In this document: piece after piece, positions 55,150-63,785 of the stretch | Layout: each line of letters starts with the position of its first letter | How positions within the stretch are numbered: position 1 is the stretch's first letter | Assembly (NCBI RefSeq): GCF_900114785.1 | Contig: NZ_FOUG01000008.1 | Coordinates: forward strand, 62,001 to 126,000 | From: Variovorax sp. OV329 | GTDB lineage: Bacteria > Pseudomonadota > Gammaproteobacteria > Burkholderiales > Burkholderiaceae_C | Direction of reading: 5' to 3' | Length of the DNA: 64,000 bases | Notes under the pieces: generated by a model | The model's input: the letters and a program-made list of their open reading frames with translations, nothing else | Database searches by the model: none | Told to the model about the DNA's origin: nothing | Program-made: the position numbers and the translations under genes

Positions 55150-55204
55150 GGAAGGCTAGGCGGTGGAGTGGTGGATGCAACACTTTCGATGGGCGCGCAA
55201 ACCC

Positions 55205-55247
55205 GGGTCAGACCCGACTGAGTGACCCTGGAGGCCACCCATATAAT
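55205..55247 (+). promoter_or_regulatory. Probable cytochrome promoter with inverted repeat
   Basis: A perfect TATAAT stands at 55242-55247, 53 bases before the cytochrome ATG. A 6-bp inverted repeat GGGTCA/TGACCC (arms 55205-55210 and 55223-55228) covers the -35 position, where no good hexamer is seen. This could be an activator or repressor site. Confidence 0.5.
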
Positions 55248-55300
55248 CGAAAGCTGTTTGCCCTGAAAACCTGATATCTCCACGAGATTGTGCGCGCAAA

Positions 55301-55981
55301 ATGAACAAGTTGTTGACCACGATGTTTGCCCTTGCTGTCGCTTCCGTGACGGTGGCGGCACAGGCCCAGAAGGTGACTGGTAGCGTCGAGAACGGCGCCA
55401 AGAAGACCGCCATGTGCGTGGGCTGCCACGGCATCATCGGGTATCAGGCAAGCTTCCCCGAGATCCACAAGGTCCCGATGATCGCGGGCCAGAGCGCCAC
55501 CTACATCGTGTCGGCGCTGGGCGCCTACAAGAACGGCGACCGCAAGCACCCGACCATGCGCGCCATCGCGGACACCCTCACCGAGCAGGACATGGCCGAC
55601 CTGGCTGCCTACTACGCCCAGCTGGGCATGAAGGATTCGCCAGCGCTTCCCGCCACCGCCAAGGCGCCCAGCGACACGGTGCAGGCCCTCATCACGCGGG
55701 ACAAGGACAACAGCTGCACCAAGTGCCACGGTGCGAACTTCTCCACCCCCAACGACGGTACCGTGCCCAAGCTGGCCGGCCAGCATGCGGACTACCTGAA
55801 CGTGGCGCTCAAGCAGTACAAGAGCGACGGCCACGGCATCGTCGGGCGCTCCAACGCGGTCATGGGCGGCCAGGCCAAGAAGTTCAGCAACGCCGAGGTC
55901 AAGGAGCTGGCCAGCTACATCAGCGGCCTGCCGGGCGACCTGAAGACCGTGCCCGAATCGCGCTTCCACCGCGCCGACTGA
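55301..55981 (+). CDS. Periplasmic dihaem cytochrome c (c4-like)
   Basis: A 226-residue exported cytochrome with signal peptide (KLLTTMFALAVASVTVAAQAQ) and two class I haem domains: Cys39-Val-Gly-Cys42-His43 and Cys139-Thr-Lys-Cys142-His143. Methionine ligands are likely in KHPTMRAI and SNAVMGGQ. The tandem design is that of cytochrome c4, which delivers electrons to terminal oxidases. The ATG follows the cleavable signal directly. It is followed by the DUF4189 gene. Confidence 0.93.
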   Translation: MNKLLTTMFALAVASVTVAAQAQKVTGSVENGAKKTAMCVGCHGIIGYQASFPEIHKVPMIAGQSATYIVSALGAYKNGDRKHPTMRAIADTLTEQDMADLAAYYAQLGMKDSPALPATAKAPSDTVQALITRDKDNSCTKCHGANFSTPNDGTVPKLAGQHADYLNVALKQYKSDGHGIVGRSNAVMGGQAKKFSNAEVKELASYISGLPGDLKTVPESRFHRAD

Positions 55982-55982
55982 T

Positions 55983-56417
55983 TTGCTTCTTTCCGTCCAG
56001 GCTCCGCGCGCCAAGGCCCTGGCGGCCTGGATCGCCGGTGGCCTGATCGGCCTGGCGGCCGGCACCGCATTCGCTGCCGCCGACGCGGCCAAGCCGGCCC
56101 CGCGCTGGGGCGCCATCGCCACGGTCGACGGGCTCTACGGCTACTCCTTCAACCAGGCCACCCGTACCGGGGCCGAGAATGCCGCCCGTGCCCAATGCCA
56201 GCGCCGCGCCGGCCGGGCGGGCAGCGGCTGCGAGGTGCGGATGACCTTCGACCGCGCCTGCGGCGCCATGGCCACCGGCAACTTCAGCGAATGGGGCGTG
56301 GCCTCCGCGCCCACCCTGGACGCGGCCCGCTCGAACGCCGCGGCCCAGTGCAACGCCCACCTGCCGACCGAGCCCTGCAAGGTGCTGGTGTCGGTGTGCT
56401 CGGTGGGCGGCGACTAG
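55983..56417 (+). CDS. DUF4189 secreted protein
   Basis: A 144-residue exported protein. A hydrophobic N-terminus (ALAAWIAGGLIGLAAGTAFAA) is a probable signal peptide. The mature part fits DUF4189: WGAIATVDGLYGYSFNQATR, three-to-four cysteines, and the repeat ARAQC/ARSNAAAQC. The only usable start with this signal is a TTG one base after the cytochrome stop, without a Shine-Dalgarno site, which suggests coupled translation. Function unknown. Confidence 0.75.
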   Translation: MLLSVQAPRAKALAAWIAGGLIGLAAGTAFAAADAAKPAPRWGAIATVDGLYGYSFNQATRTGAENAARAQCQRRAGRAGSGCEVRMTFDRACGAMATGNFSEWGVASAPTLDAARSNAAAQCNAHLPTEPCKVLVSVCSVGGD

Positions 56418-56454
56418 GCGCCCGCGGGGCGGCCCCGCGCGGCGCCGCTCCGGC

Positions 56455-58716
56455 TCAGTACTTCAGCCAGGTTCCCTTCAGCGCCGCCTGGCCCACGCCC
56501 GGCTTGCCGAAGTCGCACACGCCCTGCGGGTAGATGGCCTGCAGGCGCAGCTTTTCCGTCGGGGTGAACACGGCCGGTGCGTAGTCCGCATCGTCGATGG
56601 GCTTGAGCTGGCATTTCAGGATGTCGTCGCTCACCGGTCCGCCGGCCACCATGCGCGGCGCGGGCGTCTTGGGGTAGAGCGCGTTGCATTTGCCGGCGCC
56701 GCTCATCGTCGCCTCTTCCTGGTAGCGGGCACCGTCGTTCACGTCCCAGCAGGAATCGGTCGCGTCCGCCGGCTTGTACTTCGCCACCTTGTCCGGCGTC
56801 AAAGCGCTCGGGTCTGCGGTGATGGCATCCAGCCAGGTGGTCATCAAGGTCAGGCGCGTCATCAGCAGGTCCTTGAGCTGCAGCGACAGCGGCACCTGCT
56901 GGGCGGGCTTGCCCACCAGCGCCGCCAGCTGCGGGTTGGGGAACAGCCAGATCACCTGGTTGTCCGCCCGTCCGTTGGATTTCTTCAGCTGCTCGCGGAT
57001 CTTGATGTCGTTGTAGATGGTGTGGATGTCGCCACCGGGCTCCCCGTAGGGGTGCAGGCTCAGGATCGGCACCGTCGCCAGGCCCCCGCCACCCGAGCCG
57101 AGGCGGCCCATCTCGTAGCTGCGCGCCAGCCCCTGGGCATCGCCCACCGTACGCTGGCTCGCCACGATGTTGCCGTCCACGTCGTAGCCGCCGATGGCTT
57201 CGTTGAGGTCGAGGAACTGCGTGGTCGTGATGAGGCCCTTGCGCAGGCTGGCCAGGCCGTACTGCACGCCCACGTTGTCCAGCGGCCGATGCGCGGCGCC
57301 GGTGGCCGGATCGCGACCGAGCGTGTTGGCGTTGATGTCGTAGACCGTGCAACGCGCGCCGGTCGGATTGGTCAGCGGGTTGTAGACCTTGGTGCTGTCG
57401 TTCAGGCCGCAGGCCGGCGTGACCGAGCCGCTGGTGGCCAGCACCGCGTCGCCGTTGCCTGCGTCCCAGTTCGCACAGGTCTTGCCGAATGCGGTGCTCA
57501 GGTGGCCCTCGAAGGCCTGGCGCAGCGGCGCCAGGGTCGGGTTGGCGGCGAAGTAGCGGTTGAGCAGCCGGCAGTCCGACACCGCCATCGCCGTGCCGAA
57601 CACGTCCGGGAAGGCTGCGTCCGGCATGATGCCGTCGAGCACGCCGGGATAGTTCTGCGCGATCATCATCTGCTGGATCGCGCCGCCCGAACCGCCCATG
57701 CCCACCATCCAGCGCGGCAGGCCGTAGGCCTTGGCGATGTGCTCGCGGATCATGGTGGCCGTCTCGGCCGCCACCACGTCGTTGGCATTGACCTTGTTGA
57801 TGTTCAGGCTGGACACCACGTAGGCGAAGCCGCGCTCCAGCGCCCGGATGCTCTGCTGGTCCACCGCGTCGGCCTTGAAGACCTCGGTGAGCTGCAACGT
57901 GCCCTGGTTGTACTGCGCCGCGGTCGATTCGCCGAAGCGGAACACCACCCGCCGGTTCCAGCCAGCGCCGTTCCACTTGCCGGCCTCGGCCGGGTCGTCC
58001 AGCACCGCGATGCGGTAGATCGAGCGGTTGATGGTGCCCGACTCCACCCGCACGATGAAGGGCACGGTCTTGCCCTCGATGGTGGTGGCCGTCGCCAGGT
58101 CGGACGGGCGCGGGCCCAGCGGATCGGCCAGCGCCTTGGCGGCGCCGGCGGCCGTGAAGTAGAACCAGTCGTAGCGCGTCGCGGCCGAGCAGTTCGCATC
58201 CAGCGGCGAGCCCATGCCCGATTCGCTGGTGCGGCATTCAAAGGGCGAGAGCTGCGTGCCGGAGAACAGCGGGCCGGTGATCGGGTGGTTGGTCACGGTC
58301 AACGTGCCGTAGGCCGTCCCGGCGGCGGTCATCGCCTCCAACTTGTTGCTGCCCTGGGCCAGGCCGGACACCAGGCCGCGCAGCGTGCGGCCGTCGTCCG
58401 AGGCCTTCAGCGCCGCGCTCACGTCGGTGCCGTCGCGCAGCAGCTTCACGCTGGCCGCGTCCACGCCCTGGGGCAGGGTCACCTGCACAAGCGCGTCGCC
58501 GCCGCTGACCATGTCGGCGCGGCTGGACAGGGTCTGCAGCTTCAGCTCGGCCACCGTGGGTGCGGGCGGCTCGCCGCCACCCTGGCTGGGCGGCGGTGTG
58601 CTGCCGCCACCTGCGTTGTTGTTGCTGCTGCTGCCACCGCCGCAGGATGCGAGCGTGGCGGCCAGCAGCGTGGTCAGCAGCACATGGCGATAGCGGGCGC
58701 CGGGCCGTGGGTTCAT
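56455..58716 (-). CDS. DUF6351-like lipoprotein, probable extracellular esterase/hydrolase
   Basis: A 753-residue lipoprotein: the signal peptide ends in the lipobox LASC, followed by a Gly/Ser/Asn-rich linker. A short beta domain comes next, then a large domain with MVGMGGSGGAIQQMMIAQNY, an alpha/beta-hydrolase nucleophile elbow with Ser343. LSLHPYGEPGGDIHTIYNDIKI may hold the acid/His side. Several cysteine pairs fit an exported protein. It resembles the DUF6351 family; substrate unknown. It shares the minus strand with a second lipoprotein hydrolase and a PucR-type regulator, and is last in that run. Confidence 0.82.
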   Translation of the reverse strand: MNPRPGARYRHVLLTTLLAATLASCGGGSSSNNNAGGGSTPPPSQGGGEPPAPTVAELKLQTLSSRADMVSGGDALVQVTLPQGVDAASVKLLRDGTDVSAALKASDDGRTLRGLVSGLAQGSNKLEAMTAAGTAYGTLTVTNHPITGPLFSGTQLSPFECRTSESGMGSPLDANCSAATRYDWFYFTAAGAAKALADPLGPRPSDLATATTIEGKTVPFIVRVESGTINRSIYRIAVLDDPAEAGKWNGAGWNRRVVFRFGESTAAQYNQGTLQLTEVFKADAVDQQSIRALERGFAYVVSSLNINKVNANDVVAAETATMIREHIAKAYGLPRWMVGMGGSGGAIQQMMIAQNYPGVLDGIMPDAAFPDVFGTAMAVSDCRLLNRYFAANPTLAPLRQAFEGHLSTAFGKTCANWDAGNGDAVLATSGSVTPACGLNDSTKVYNPLTNPTGARCTVYDINANTLGRDPATGAAHRPLDNVGVQYGLASLRKGLITTTQFLDLNEAIGGYDVDGNIVASQRTVGDAQGLARSYEMGRLGSGGGGLATVPILSLHPYGEPGGDIHTIYNDIKIREQLKKSNGRADNQVIWLFPNPQLAALVGKPAQQVPLSLQLKDLLMTRLTLMTTWLDAITADPSALTPDKVAKYKPADATDSCWDVNDGARYQEEATMSGAGKCNALYPKTPAPRMVAGGPVSDDILKCQLKPIDDADYAPAVFTPTEKLRLQAIYPQGVCDFGKPGVGQAALKGTWLKY

Positions 58717-58748
58717 GGGTGTCTCCTCGTTGTCGTCGTCAAGCGGAA

Positions 58749-58774
58749 AGCGGCTCGCGCCTGGGCGAGCCGCT
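58749..58774 (-). terminator. Hairpin between the two lipoprotein genes
   Basis: AGCGGCTCGC and its complement GCGAGCCGCT form a perfect 10-bp stem around a 6-base loop. On the minus strand it is followed by only three Ts, so it could be a weak terminator or an RNA-stability element that sets the ratio of the two lipoproteins. Confidence 0.55.
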
Positions 58775-58839
58775 GGATGTCGTCATCGGGTTGTCAAGTC
58801 GTCAAGGCCCCGCGCGGGCAAGCCGCGCAAGGCGCTTCT

Positions 58840-61152
58840 TCAGGGCACGTAGGCATCCGCACGGCAGGGCGCGTTGCCGCATTTGTCGACCACGCTCCCT
58901 CCGGTCTTCAGGAAGGCCGCCTTCTGCGCGCGTGCCATCAGCGTGGAGCGCGGATCGCTGTGCGGATCGGTGCCGGTGGTGGGCGGCACGTTGCCCTGCG
59001 GCGGCACGGTGGTGCGGCCCGGGCCGCTGTCCCACAGCACGATGGCGGAGCCGTCGTGGCCGGTGGCGTTGTCCATGCACGAGAGCTGGAAGTAGGGGTT
59101 GGCGTCCGGATGACGGCCCGGGGCCAGCGCCGGGCAGTAGAGCTTGGCGCCGATGGTGCGCGCCTCGATCTCGGCGGCCCACATCGAGACCTGGTGGTCA
59201 CCGTAGGCCACATGCATCAGCACCTTGTGCGCCGGCGTGTTGGGCAGCGGGTTGTCGGTCATGGCCTGCGCATAGCCGTTGGCCTCGGCGCGGTCCCAGA
59301 GCGACTGCCACAGCGAGAAGATGAACTGCTGGTCCAGGCTGTCCGGGTAGGCGCCATACACCATCGAGGCGAACTGCGGCCAGTCGGCACTGCGCTCGAG
59401 CAGCAGCGAGTAGTTCATGCCGGGCACGCCCAGCACGCCGCGCTGCACGTCCTGCGCCACGCTCATGAACATGCCGCCCAGGATGCCGCCCTGGCTGTTG
59501 CCGTCGTAGAACAACTCGCCGGTGTCCAGCACGCTGGTGGGCGTGCTGCCCATCTGGAATGCCGCGTTCGTGGCGAAGCCCTGTGCGCTCTTCATCGCGC
59601 GGCCCAGCATCATCATGTTGAGCACGCCCTGCTGCGTGGTGTCGAAGGGCACCCGCGCATTGGACAGGTCGAAGAAGGCGAATACCGAGGGCACGATCTC
59701 GTCCTCGGAGAAGCCATACCAGTTGGTGGCGCAGAACACGAAGTTGTGCTCGTTGCCCATCGACTTGACGTTGCCGCCGTTCATCTCGGCGGCGCGGCCG
59801 AACAGGCCGTGGCCGTACAGCGAGATGCGTGCGGGGTTCACGCTGCCGTCGACGTTGAGGGCCGAGCGCGGGATGTTGCACATGTACTTCACCGTCATCG
59901 TGCCGTTCTGCACCGGCACGTCGTTCACGCCGGGCGTGGCCGAGGCGTATTTGAAGTGCGGCAGCGGCAGGGGCTTGTCGCCGATGGCGTCGAAGGCGGT
60001 CTTGATGGCGGGCAGGTTGATCGGCGCCTTGCCTTGCAGGTAGGGCCCGACGGCCGCCACCACCGGCATGATGTCGGTGCCGGTGTTGGGCGTGACGACG
60101 AAGCTGGGCACCGTGATCGTGCCCTCGATGTGCCGCGCGATCTTCAGGTCGGTGGGATCTTCAGTCACCGTGTCCACGGTGAAGGCGGGCGTGCCGTTCG
60201 TCAGCGCCGCAAAGCCCTGGTCGCGGATCGCCAGCATGCGGCCGGTGGTGTTCTTCCTGGAGGCCACCGTGAAGTCCCACGCCAGGTACAGCGACTCGCG
60301 CGCCACGCCCGCCTTCTTCAGCGTGGCGAAGAGGGCTTCCATGTGCTCGCGCCGCCCGTTCACGAAGTCCAGCTTGCTTTCGTGCCGGTCACGGTAGATC
60401 TGGAAGGCGGGGCCGACCTCGATGGCCTTGCCCTGCGCGTCCTTCATGTTGCGCAGCACGACGATGTAGCGGTGGCCCCATTCCAGGCTCTTGGCCACGC
60501 GGATGTTCAGGCTCTGCTTTTCCGGCGTGCCGACGCTGTTGGTGTCCAACTCGGCCCAGACGAGCTTCTGTTCCAGCGTGTCGGCGTCGATCAGCATCAC
60601 CGGCGCGTCGCTCTTGAGCGAAGCCGACAGGTCGGACAGGCGCGGCGCGCCGCTCTTGTCCAGGTCCACGCCGGGCACGCGGGTGACCACCATCGCGCCG
60701 GGCGAGAAGCCGTCGTTGCGGTTCCACTCGGTGGTGTCGATGGCACGGTTGGCCGCGATCTGGCTGCGCGGCATCGAGGAGGTCTTGAGGTTCAGCCGCC
60801 GGCCGGTGTCGGTGCCCGCATCGGCCACCGTGTAGTAGTCGTTCGGGAAGGGCAGCATGCAATGGCTCGCGTCCAGGAAGTCGCAGCCATCGGCCTTGGC
60901 AGCGGCATCCGCAGGCAGTTGGTCGTCGATGCTGGCCAGCATGGCCGGGGGCGCGGTTCCGCCACTGCCGTTGTTTCCGCCGTTGTTGCTGCCGCCCCCG
61001 GCGGCAGGCGGCGGGTTCGAGCCGCCGCCGCCGCAGGCCGCCAGCGCAGCCGCGAGCAGGGCGGTGCCGACCCAGGCGAACCAGGGCTTGGCGGAAGTCA
61101 GGGTTCGGGAGGATGGACGTGCAGAGGGCTGTCCGCTGTCTGGCAATCGCAT
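58840..61152 (-). CDS. Large lipoprotein with alpha/beta-hydrolase GNSQGG motif
   Basis: A 770-residue lipoprotein. The signal peptide ends in a lipobox (LAAC) and continues into a Gly/Ser/Asn/Pro linker. Then CDFLDASHCMLPFPNDYYTV opens the mature domain. The nucleophile motif FYDGNSQGGILGG (Ser553) and ISLYGHGLFGRAAEM, plausible oxyanion region, support a serine hydrolase; HVAYGDHQVSMWAAE may carry the catalytic Asp/His. A loose match to the virulence-factor lipase type is possible. It likely hydrolyses an ester or polymer at the cell surface. The two lipoprotein genes are 123 bases apart. Confidence 0.8.
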   Translation of the reverse strand: MRLPDSGQPSARPSSRTLTSAKPWFAWVGTALLAAALAACGGGGSNPPPAAGGGSNNGGNNGSGGTAPPAMLASIDDQLPADAAAKADGCDFLDASHCMLPFPNDYYTVADAGTDTGRRLNLKTSSMPRSQIAANRAIDTTEWNRNDGFSPGAMVVTRVPGVDLDKSGAPRLSDLSASLKSDAPVMLIDADTLEQKLVWAELDTNSVGTPEKQSLNIRVAKSLEWGHRYIVVLRNMKDAQGKAIEVGPAFQIYRDRHESKLDFVNGRREHMEALFATLKKAGVARESLYLAWDFTVASRKNTTGRMLAIRDQGFAALTNGTPAFTVDTVTEDPTDLKIARHIEGTITVPSFVVTPNTGTDIMPVVAAVGPYLQGKAPINLPAIKTAFDAIGDKPLPLPHFKYASATPGVNDVPVQNGTMTVKYMCNIPRSALNVDGSVNPARISLYGHGLFGRAAEMNGGNVKSMGNEHNFVFCATNWYGFSEDEIVPSVFAFFDLSNARVPFDTTQQGVLNMMMLGRAMKSAQGFATNAAFQMGSTPTSVLDTGELFYDGNSQGGILGGMFMSVAQDVQRGVLGVPGMNYSLLLERSADWPQFASMVYGAYPDSLDQQFIFSLWQSLWDRAEANGYAQAMTDNPLPNTPAHKVLMHVAYGDHQVSMWAAEIEARTIGAKLYCPALAPGRHPDANPYFQLSCMDNATGHDGSAIVLWDSGPGRTTVPPQGNVPPTTGTDPHSDPRSTLMARAQKAAFLKTGGSVVDKCGNAPCRADAYVP

Positions 61153-61335
61153 GGAATCTTGTCTCCGTGTTGTCGTCTCGTGATCTCGAACGCCCGGGCT
61201 GCACGGCAGGCGGGCAATGCCTGTCGCAGCCGCAGGGGGGCGTGCAACGACTCTACGGTCGGGCCCCGCGCGGCGCCATTGGCAAGGTGCCCCGTCGCAC
61301 TGTGCATGTGCACAAGGGCGGGCGGCGCGGTGGTT

Positions 61336-62658
61336 CTAGTGGAGGGAGGGCAGCGTGCCGCGGCTCAGCCGCCGCTGGCGCAGCGCGAGGTAGATGCGCG
61401 ACAGCCAGTCCATGTCGTCGAAGCTGGCTCCGAGCATGGCCTCGATGTGGGCCAGCCGGTGCAGCAGCGTGTTGCGATGGATGCCCAGGGCCGCCGCCGT
61501 GACCTTGTGGTTCTGGCGGTGTTCGAAGTAGGTCTCCAGCGTTTCCAGCAGTTGGGGCTCGGCGGCAATGCAGGCCACCATCTCGCCGCACAGGCCGCTC
61601 ATCTCGGAGGACTGGCGCATCAGCGTGTCCAGCGCGAAGTCCGAATAGCGGAAGCTCGCGCCGCCCTTGTGCAGCCGCCGGCCCAGGTCGATGGCGCCCA
61701 TGGCCTGCTCGGCGCTGGTGCGCCAACCGGCCGCAGCCGCGCCGGGCAACCCCACGCCCGCGGCCTCGGCGTCCGGGAAGGCGCGCAGCAGCTGGCGGGC
61801 GCGTTCGCCCAGTCGCCGCTCGCGCGCGTCCGCCGTCTCGCCGGCCACCAGCGGCAGCCAGGCCAGCCAGTGGCCGTGGTGCAGGCTGCGCGCCACCGGA
61901 GCGCTGTCGCTGGGCGCGGTGGCCACCAGGGCCTCCAGGATCTGCTCGGGCAGCGTCGGGTCGGTGGCCGGCAACTGCGCAGGCCCCAGGCGCAGGGCCA
62001 GCGCCACGTGCGGATGCTCGGGCGCGATGCCCAGCGCGCGCGCCGCGTCCTCGAAGGCGCCCGGGCTGGTGGGGTTGAACACGGCGGCCGAGAGGCGCGC
62101 CTGCAACTGCTCCTTCCACAGCAGCTCGCGCGAGTGCTCGGTGAGGTAGGTGTCGCTCACCGTGCGGCTCATCAGGTCGCTGTAGTACAGCAGGAAGGGG
62201 GAGACGCGGAACAGCATCTCGTCGCGCAGGGTGGGGTGCTCGCGCACCTGCGACAGCATCGCGTCCATGTAGACGCGGGTGCCGGTGCGGTAGGCCTGCA
62301 GCAGCGCGGACAGCGACAGCGCCTGCGCGTGGCGGCGCTGGCTGAAGCGGCCGATCCAGCGCAGGTTGTCCTCGTGCGGACGGCCGCCGGCCAATAGCGA
62401 GTCGTACCAGAGTTCGGCGTTCTTCACGCCGGCGCGGTAGACGTCCTGGGCCAGCGAATCGCCCAGCGATCCGTATTCCGGGATGGTGCTGCGCAGCGTC
62501 TGCAGCATGCGCTCGGACAGGCCGGCGCTGTCCTCGCGCAGGCCCGCCACCAGCCGGCGCAGGCGCGGCGAGAGCGGCTGCGCGCCGGAGAAAAACTCTT
62601 GTTGTTCTGCCATTCTTGCTTGCTGCGGGCCCGGCGGGGCCCGTTGTCTCGTTTTCAT
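61336..62658 (-). CDS. PucR/CdaR-family transcriptional regulator
   Basis: A 440-residue regulator with a long helical N-terminal region and a GGDEF-like middle domain typical of CdaR/PucR proteins. The C-terminus is the PucR-type helix-turn-helix (LETYFEHRQNHKVTAAALGI then HRNTLLHRLAHIEAMLG). It stands directly before the two lipoprotein genes on the same strand and probably controls them. The first Met has GAGAAGG eight bases upstream; a second Met 15 codons later is also possible. The effector is unknown. Confidence 0.87.
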   Translation of the reverse strand: MKTRQRAPPGPQQARMAEQQEFFSGAQPLSPRLRRLVAGLREDSAGLSERMLQTLRSTIPEYGSLGDSLAQDVYRAGVKNAELWYDSLLAGGRPHEDNLRWIGRFSQRRHAQALSLSALLQAYRTGTRVYMDAMLSQVREHPTLRDEMLFRVSPFLLYYSDLMSRTVSDTYLTEHSRELLWKEQLQARLSAAVFNPTSPGAFEDAARALGIAPEHPHVALALRLGPAQLPATDPTLPEQILEALVATAPSDSAPVARSLHHGHWLAWLPLVAGETADARERRLGERARQLLRAFPDAEAAGVGLPGAAAAGWRTSAEQAMGAIDLGRRLHKGGASFRYSDFALDTLMRQSSEMSGLCGEMVACIAAEPQLLETLETYFEHRQNHKVTAAALGIHRNTLLHRLAHIEAMLGASFDDMDWLSRIYLALRQRRLSRGTLPSLH

Positions 62659-62784
62659 GCACGCCGCCTTCTCGCGGCATGTGTCGCTCGTGCAGTGCCT
62701 TTCAGGTCGGCACTGTCATCGTCGATCTTGAGCAAGCCTGTGGCGGGGCGCAAGAGTGATTGCCAGCGCTGGTGCCAAATGAAA

Positions 62785-62806
62785 AGGGCGCCCAATCGGG
62801 CGCCCT
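62785..62806 (-). terminator. Rho-independent terminator of the FAH-family gene
   Basis: AGGGCGCCC and GGGCGCCCT form a 9-bp stem with a 4-base loop. On the minus strand it is followed by four Ts, and it stands 26 bases past the stop codon of the FAH-family gene. Confidence 0.85.
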
Positions 62807-62831
62807 GGCGGATGCGACAGGTGTGCCGCGC

Positions 62832-63623
62832 TCAGACGATCCTGACCGACAGGTTCGGCAGGCGGTCGATGTGGATCTCGATCAGGTCGCCGCGCACCAC
62901 CGGGCCGACGTTCTCCGGCGTGCCCGCATAGATGATGTCGCCGGCCATCAGTTCGTTCGCCTGCGACAGTCGGCTGATCTGCTCGGCCACCGACCAGATC
63001 ATGTGCTTGAGCGTCGCGTCCTGCTTGGTCGTGCCGTTCACCTTGAGCCAGATCGCGCCATCGGCGAAGTGGCCTACTTGCGCCACCGGGTGGATCGGGC
63101 CGATAGGTGCCGAATGGTCGAAGCTCTTGCCGATCTCCCAGGGCTTCTTCTGGTCGCCCATCTCGCGCTGCAGGTCACGGCGCGTCATGTCCAGGCCCAG
63201 CGAGTAGCCGTACACGTAGGACAGCGCGTCTTCCGGCTTGATGTCGCGCCCGCCCTTGGCCAGGGCCACCACCAGTTCCACTTCGTAGTGGTAGTTCCTG
63301 GTCAGCGTGGGGTAGGGATGGTCGGCCACCTTGCCGGGCATGACGACCTGGATCGCATCGCTGGGCTTCTGGAAGAAGAAGGGTGGCTCGCGCGTCGGGT
63401 CCGAGCCCATCTCGCGCGCATGCGCCGCGTAGTTGCGCCCGATGCAATAGATGCGGCGCACCGGGAACACCTGGTCGCTGCCCACGATCGGAATGGTGGG
63501 CTGCGCGACGTCGAACGGTGTCTGCGGCGAGCGCGCGGCGCCGGCGGGCAGGGCGCATCCGACGAGGGCGCCGGTGGCCATGGTGGCGGACCCGGCCAGC
63601 AGGTTGCGGCGGGAGGTGGTCAT
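62832..63623 (-). CDS. Fumarylacetoacetate-hydrolase-family protein with Tat/lipoprotein-type signal
   Basis: A 263-residue member of the FAH superfamily. The body is normal: YCIGRNYAAHAREMG, FFFQKPSDAI, the metal-binding EVELVVALAKGGRDI and DMTRRDLQREMGDQKKPWEI, and MAGDIIYAGTPENVGPV. These enzymes hydrolyse C-C bonds of acylpyruvates or act in aromatic meta-cleavage, normally in the cytoplasm. The N-terminus, however, is a twin-arginine signal (SRRNLLAG) followed by Cys23 in a lipobox-like LVGC. Export after cytoplasmic folding is therefore likely. Divergent from the AraC-type regulator. Confidence 0.87.
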   Translation of the reverse strand: MTTSRRNLLAGSATMATGALVGCALPAGAARSPQTPFDVAQPTIPIVGSDQVFPVRRIYCIGRNYAAHAREMGSDPTREPPFFFQKPSDAIQVVMPGKVADHPYPTLTRNYHYEVELVVALAKGGRDIKPEDALSYVYGYSLGLDMTRRDLQREMGDQKKPWEIGKSFDHSAPIGPIHPVAQVGHFADGAIWLKVNGTTKQDATLKHMIWSVAEQISRLSQANELMAGDIIYAGTPENVGPVVRGDLIEIHIDRLPNLSVRIV

Positions 63624-63785
63624 GTAAGTCTCCTGATTCTTGGCATTGGAAGAAATGGAATCGATGACCCCGCCAGGCGCTTGCGACCGGCCGGGTCAGC
63701 CACCGATTCTGGGCAGACTCCGGCTCGCGCTCCCGCACGCATCTACGCAAAATCAGGACGCAATCGCCGCGCTTACCATCGACCG

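Noticed and set aside
56423-56439. Hairpin CGCGGGG/CCCCGCG between the DUF4189 gene and the DUF6351-like gene as terminator
   Set aside because: No T-run on either side and only a 3-base loop; such GC palindromes are common in this genome.
57022-62397. A 1791-codon open frame on the plus strand across the lipoprotein/regulator region
   Set aside because: It is antisense to three well-supported genes, rich in His/Ala/Gly/Arg as expected from the mirror frame of GC-rich coding DNA, and shows no domain motif.
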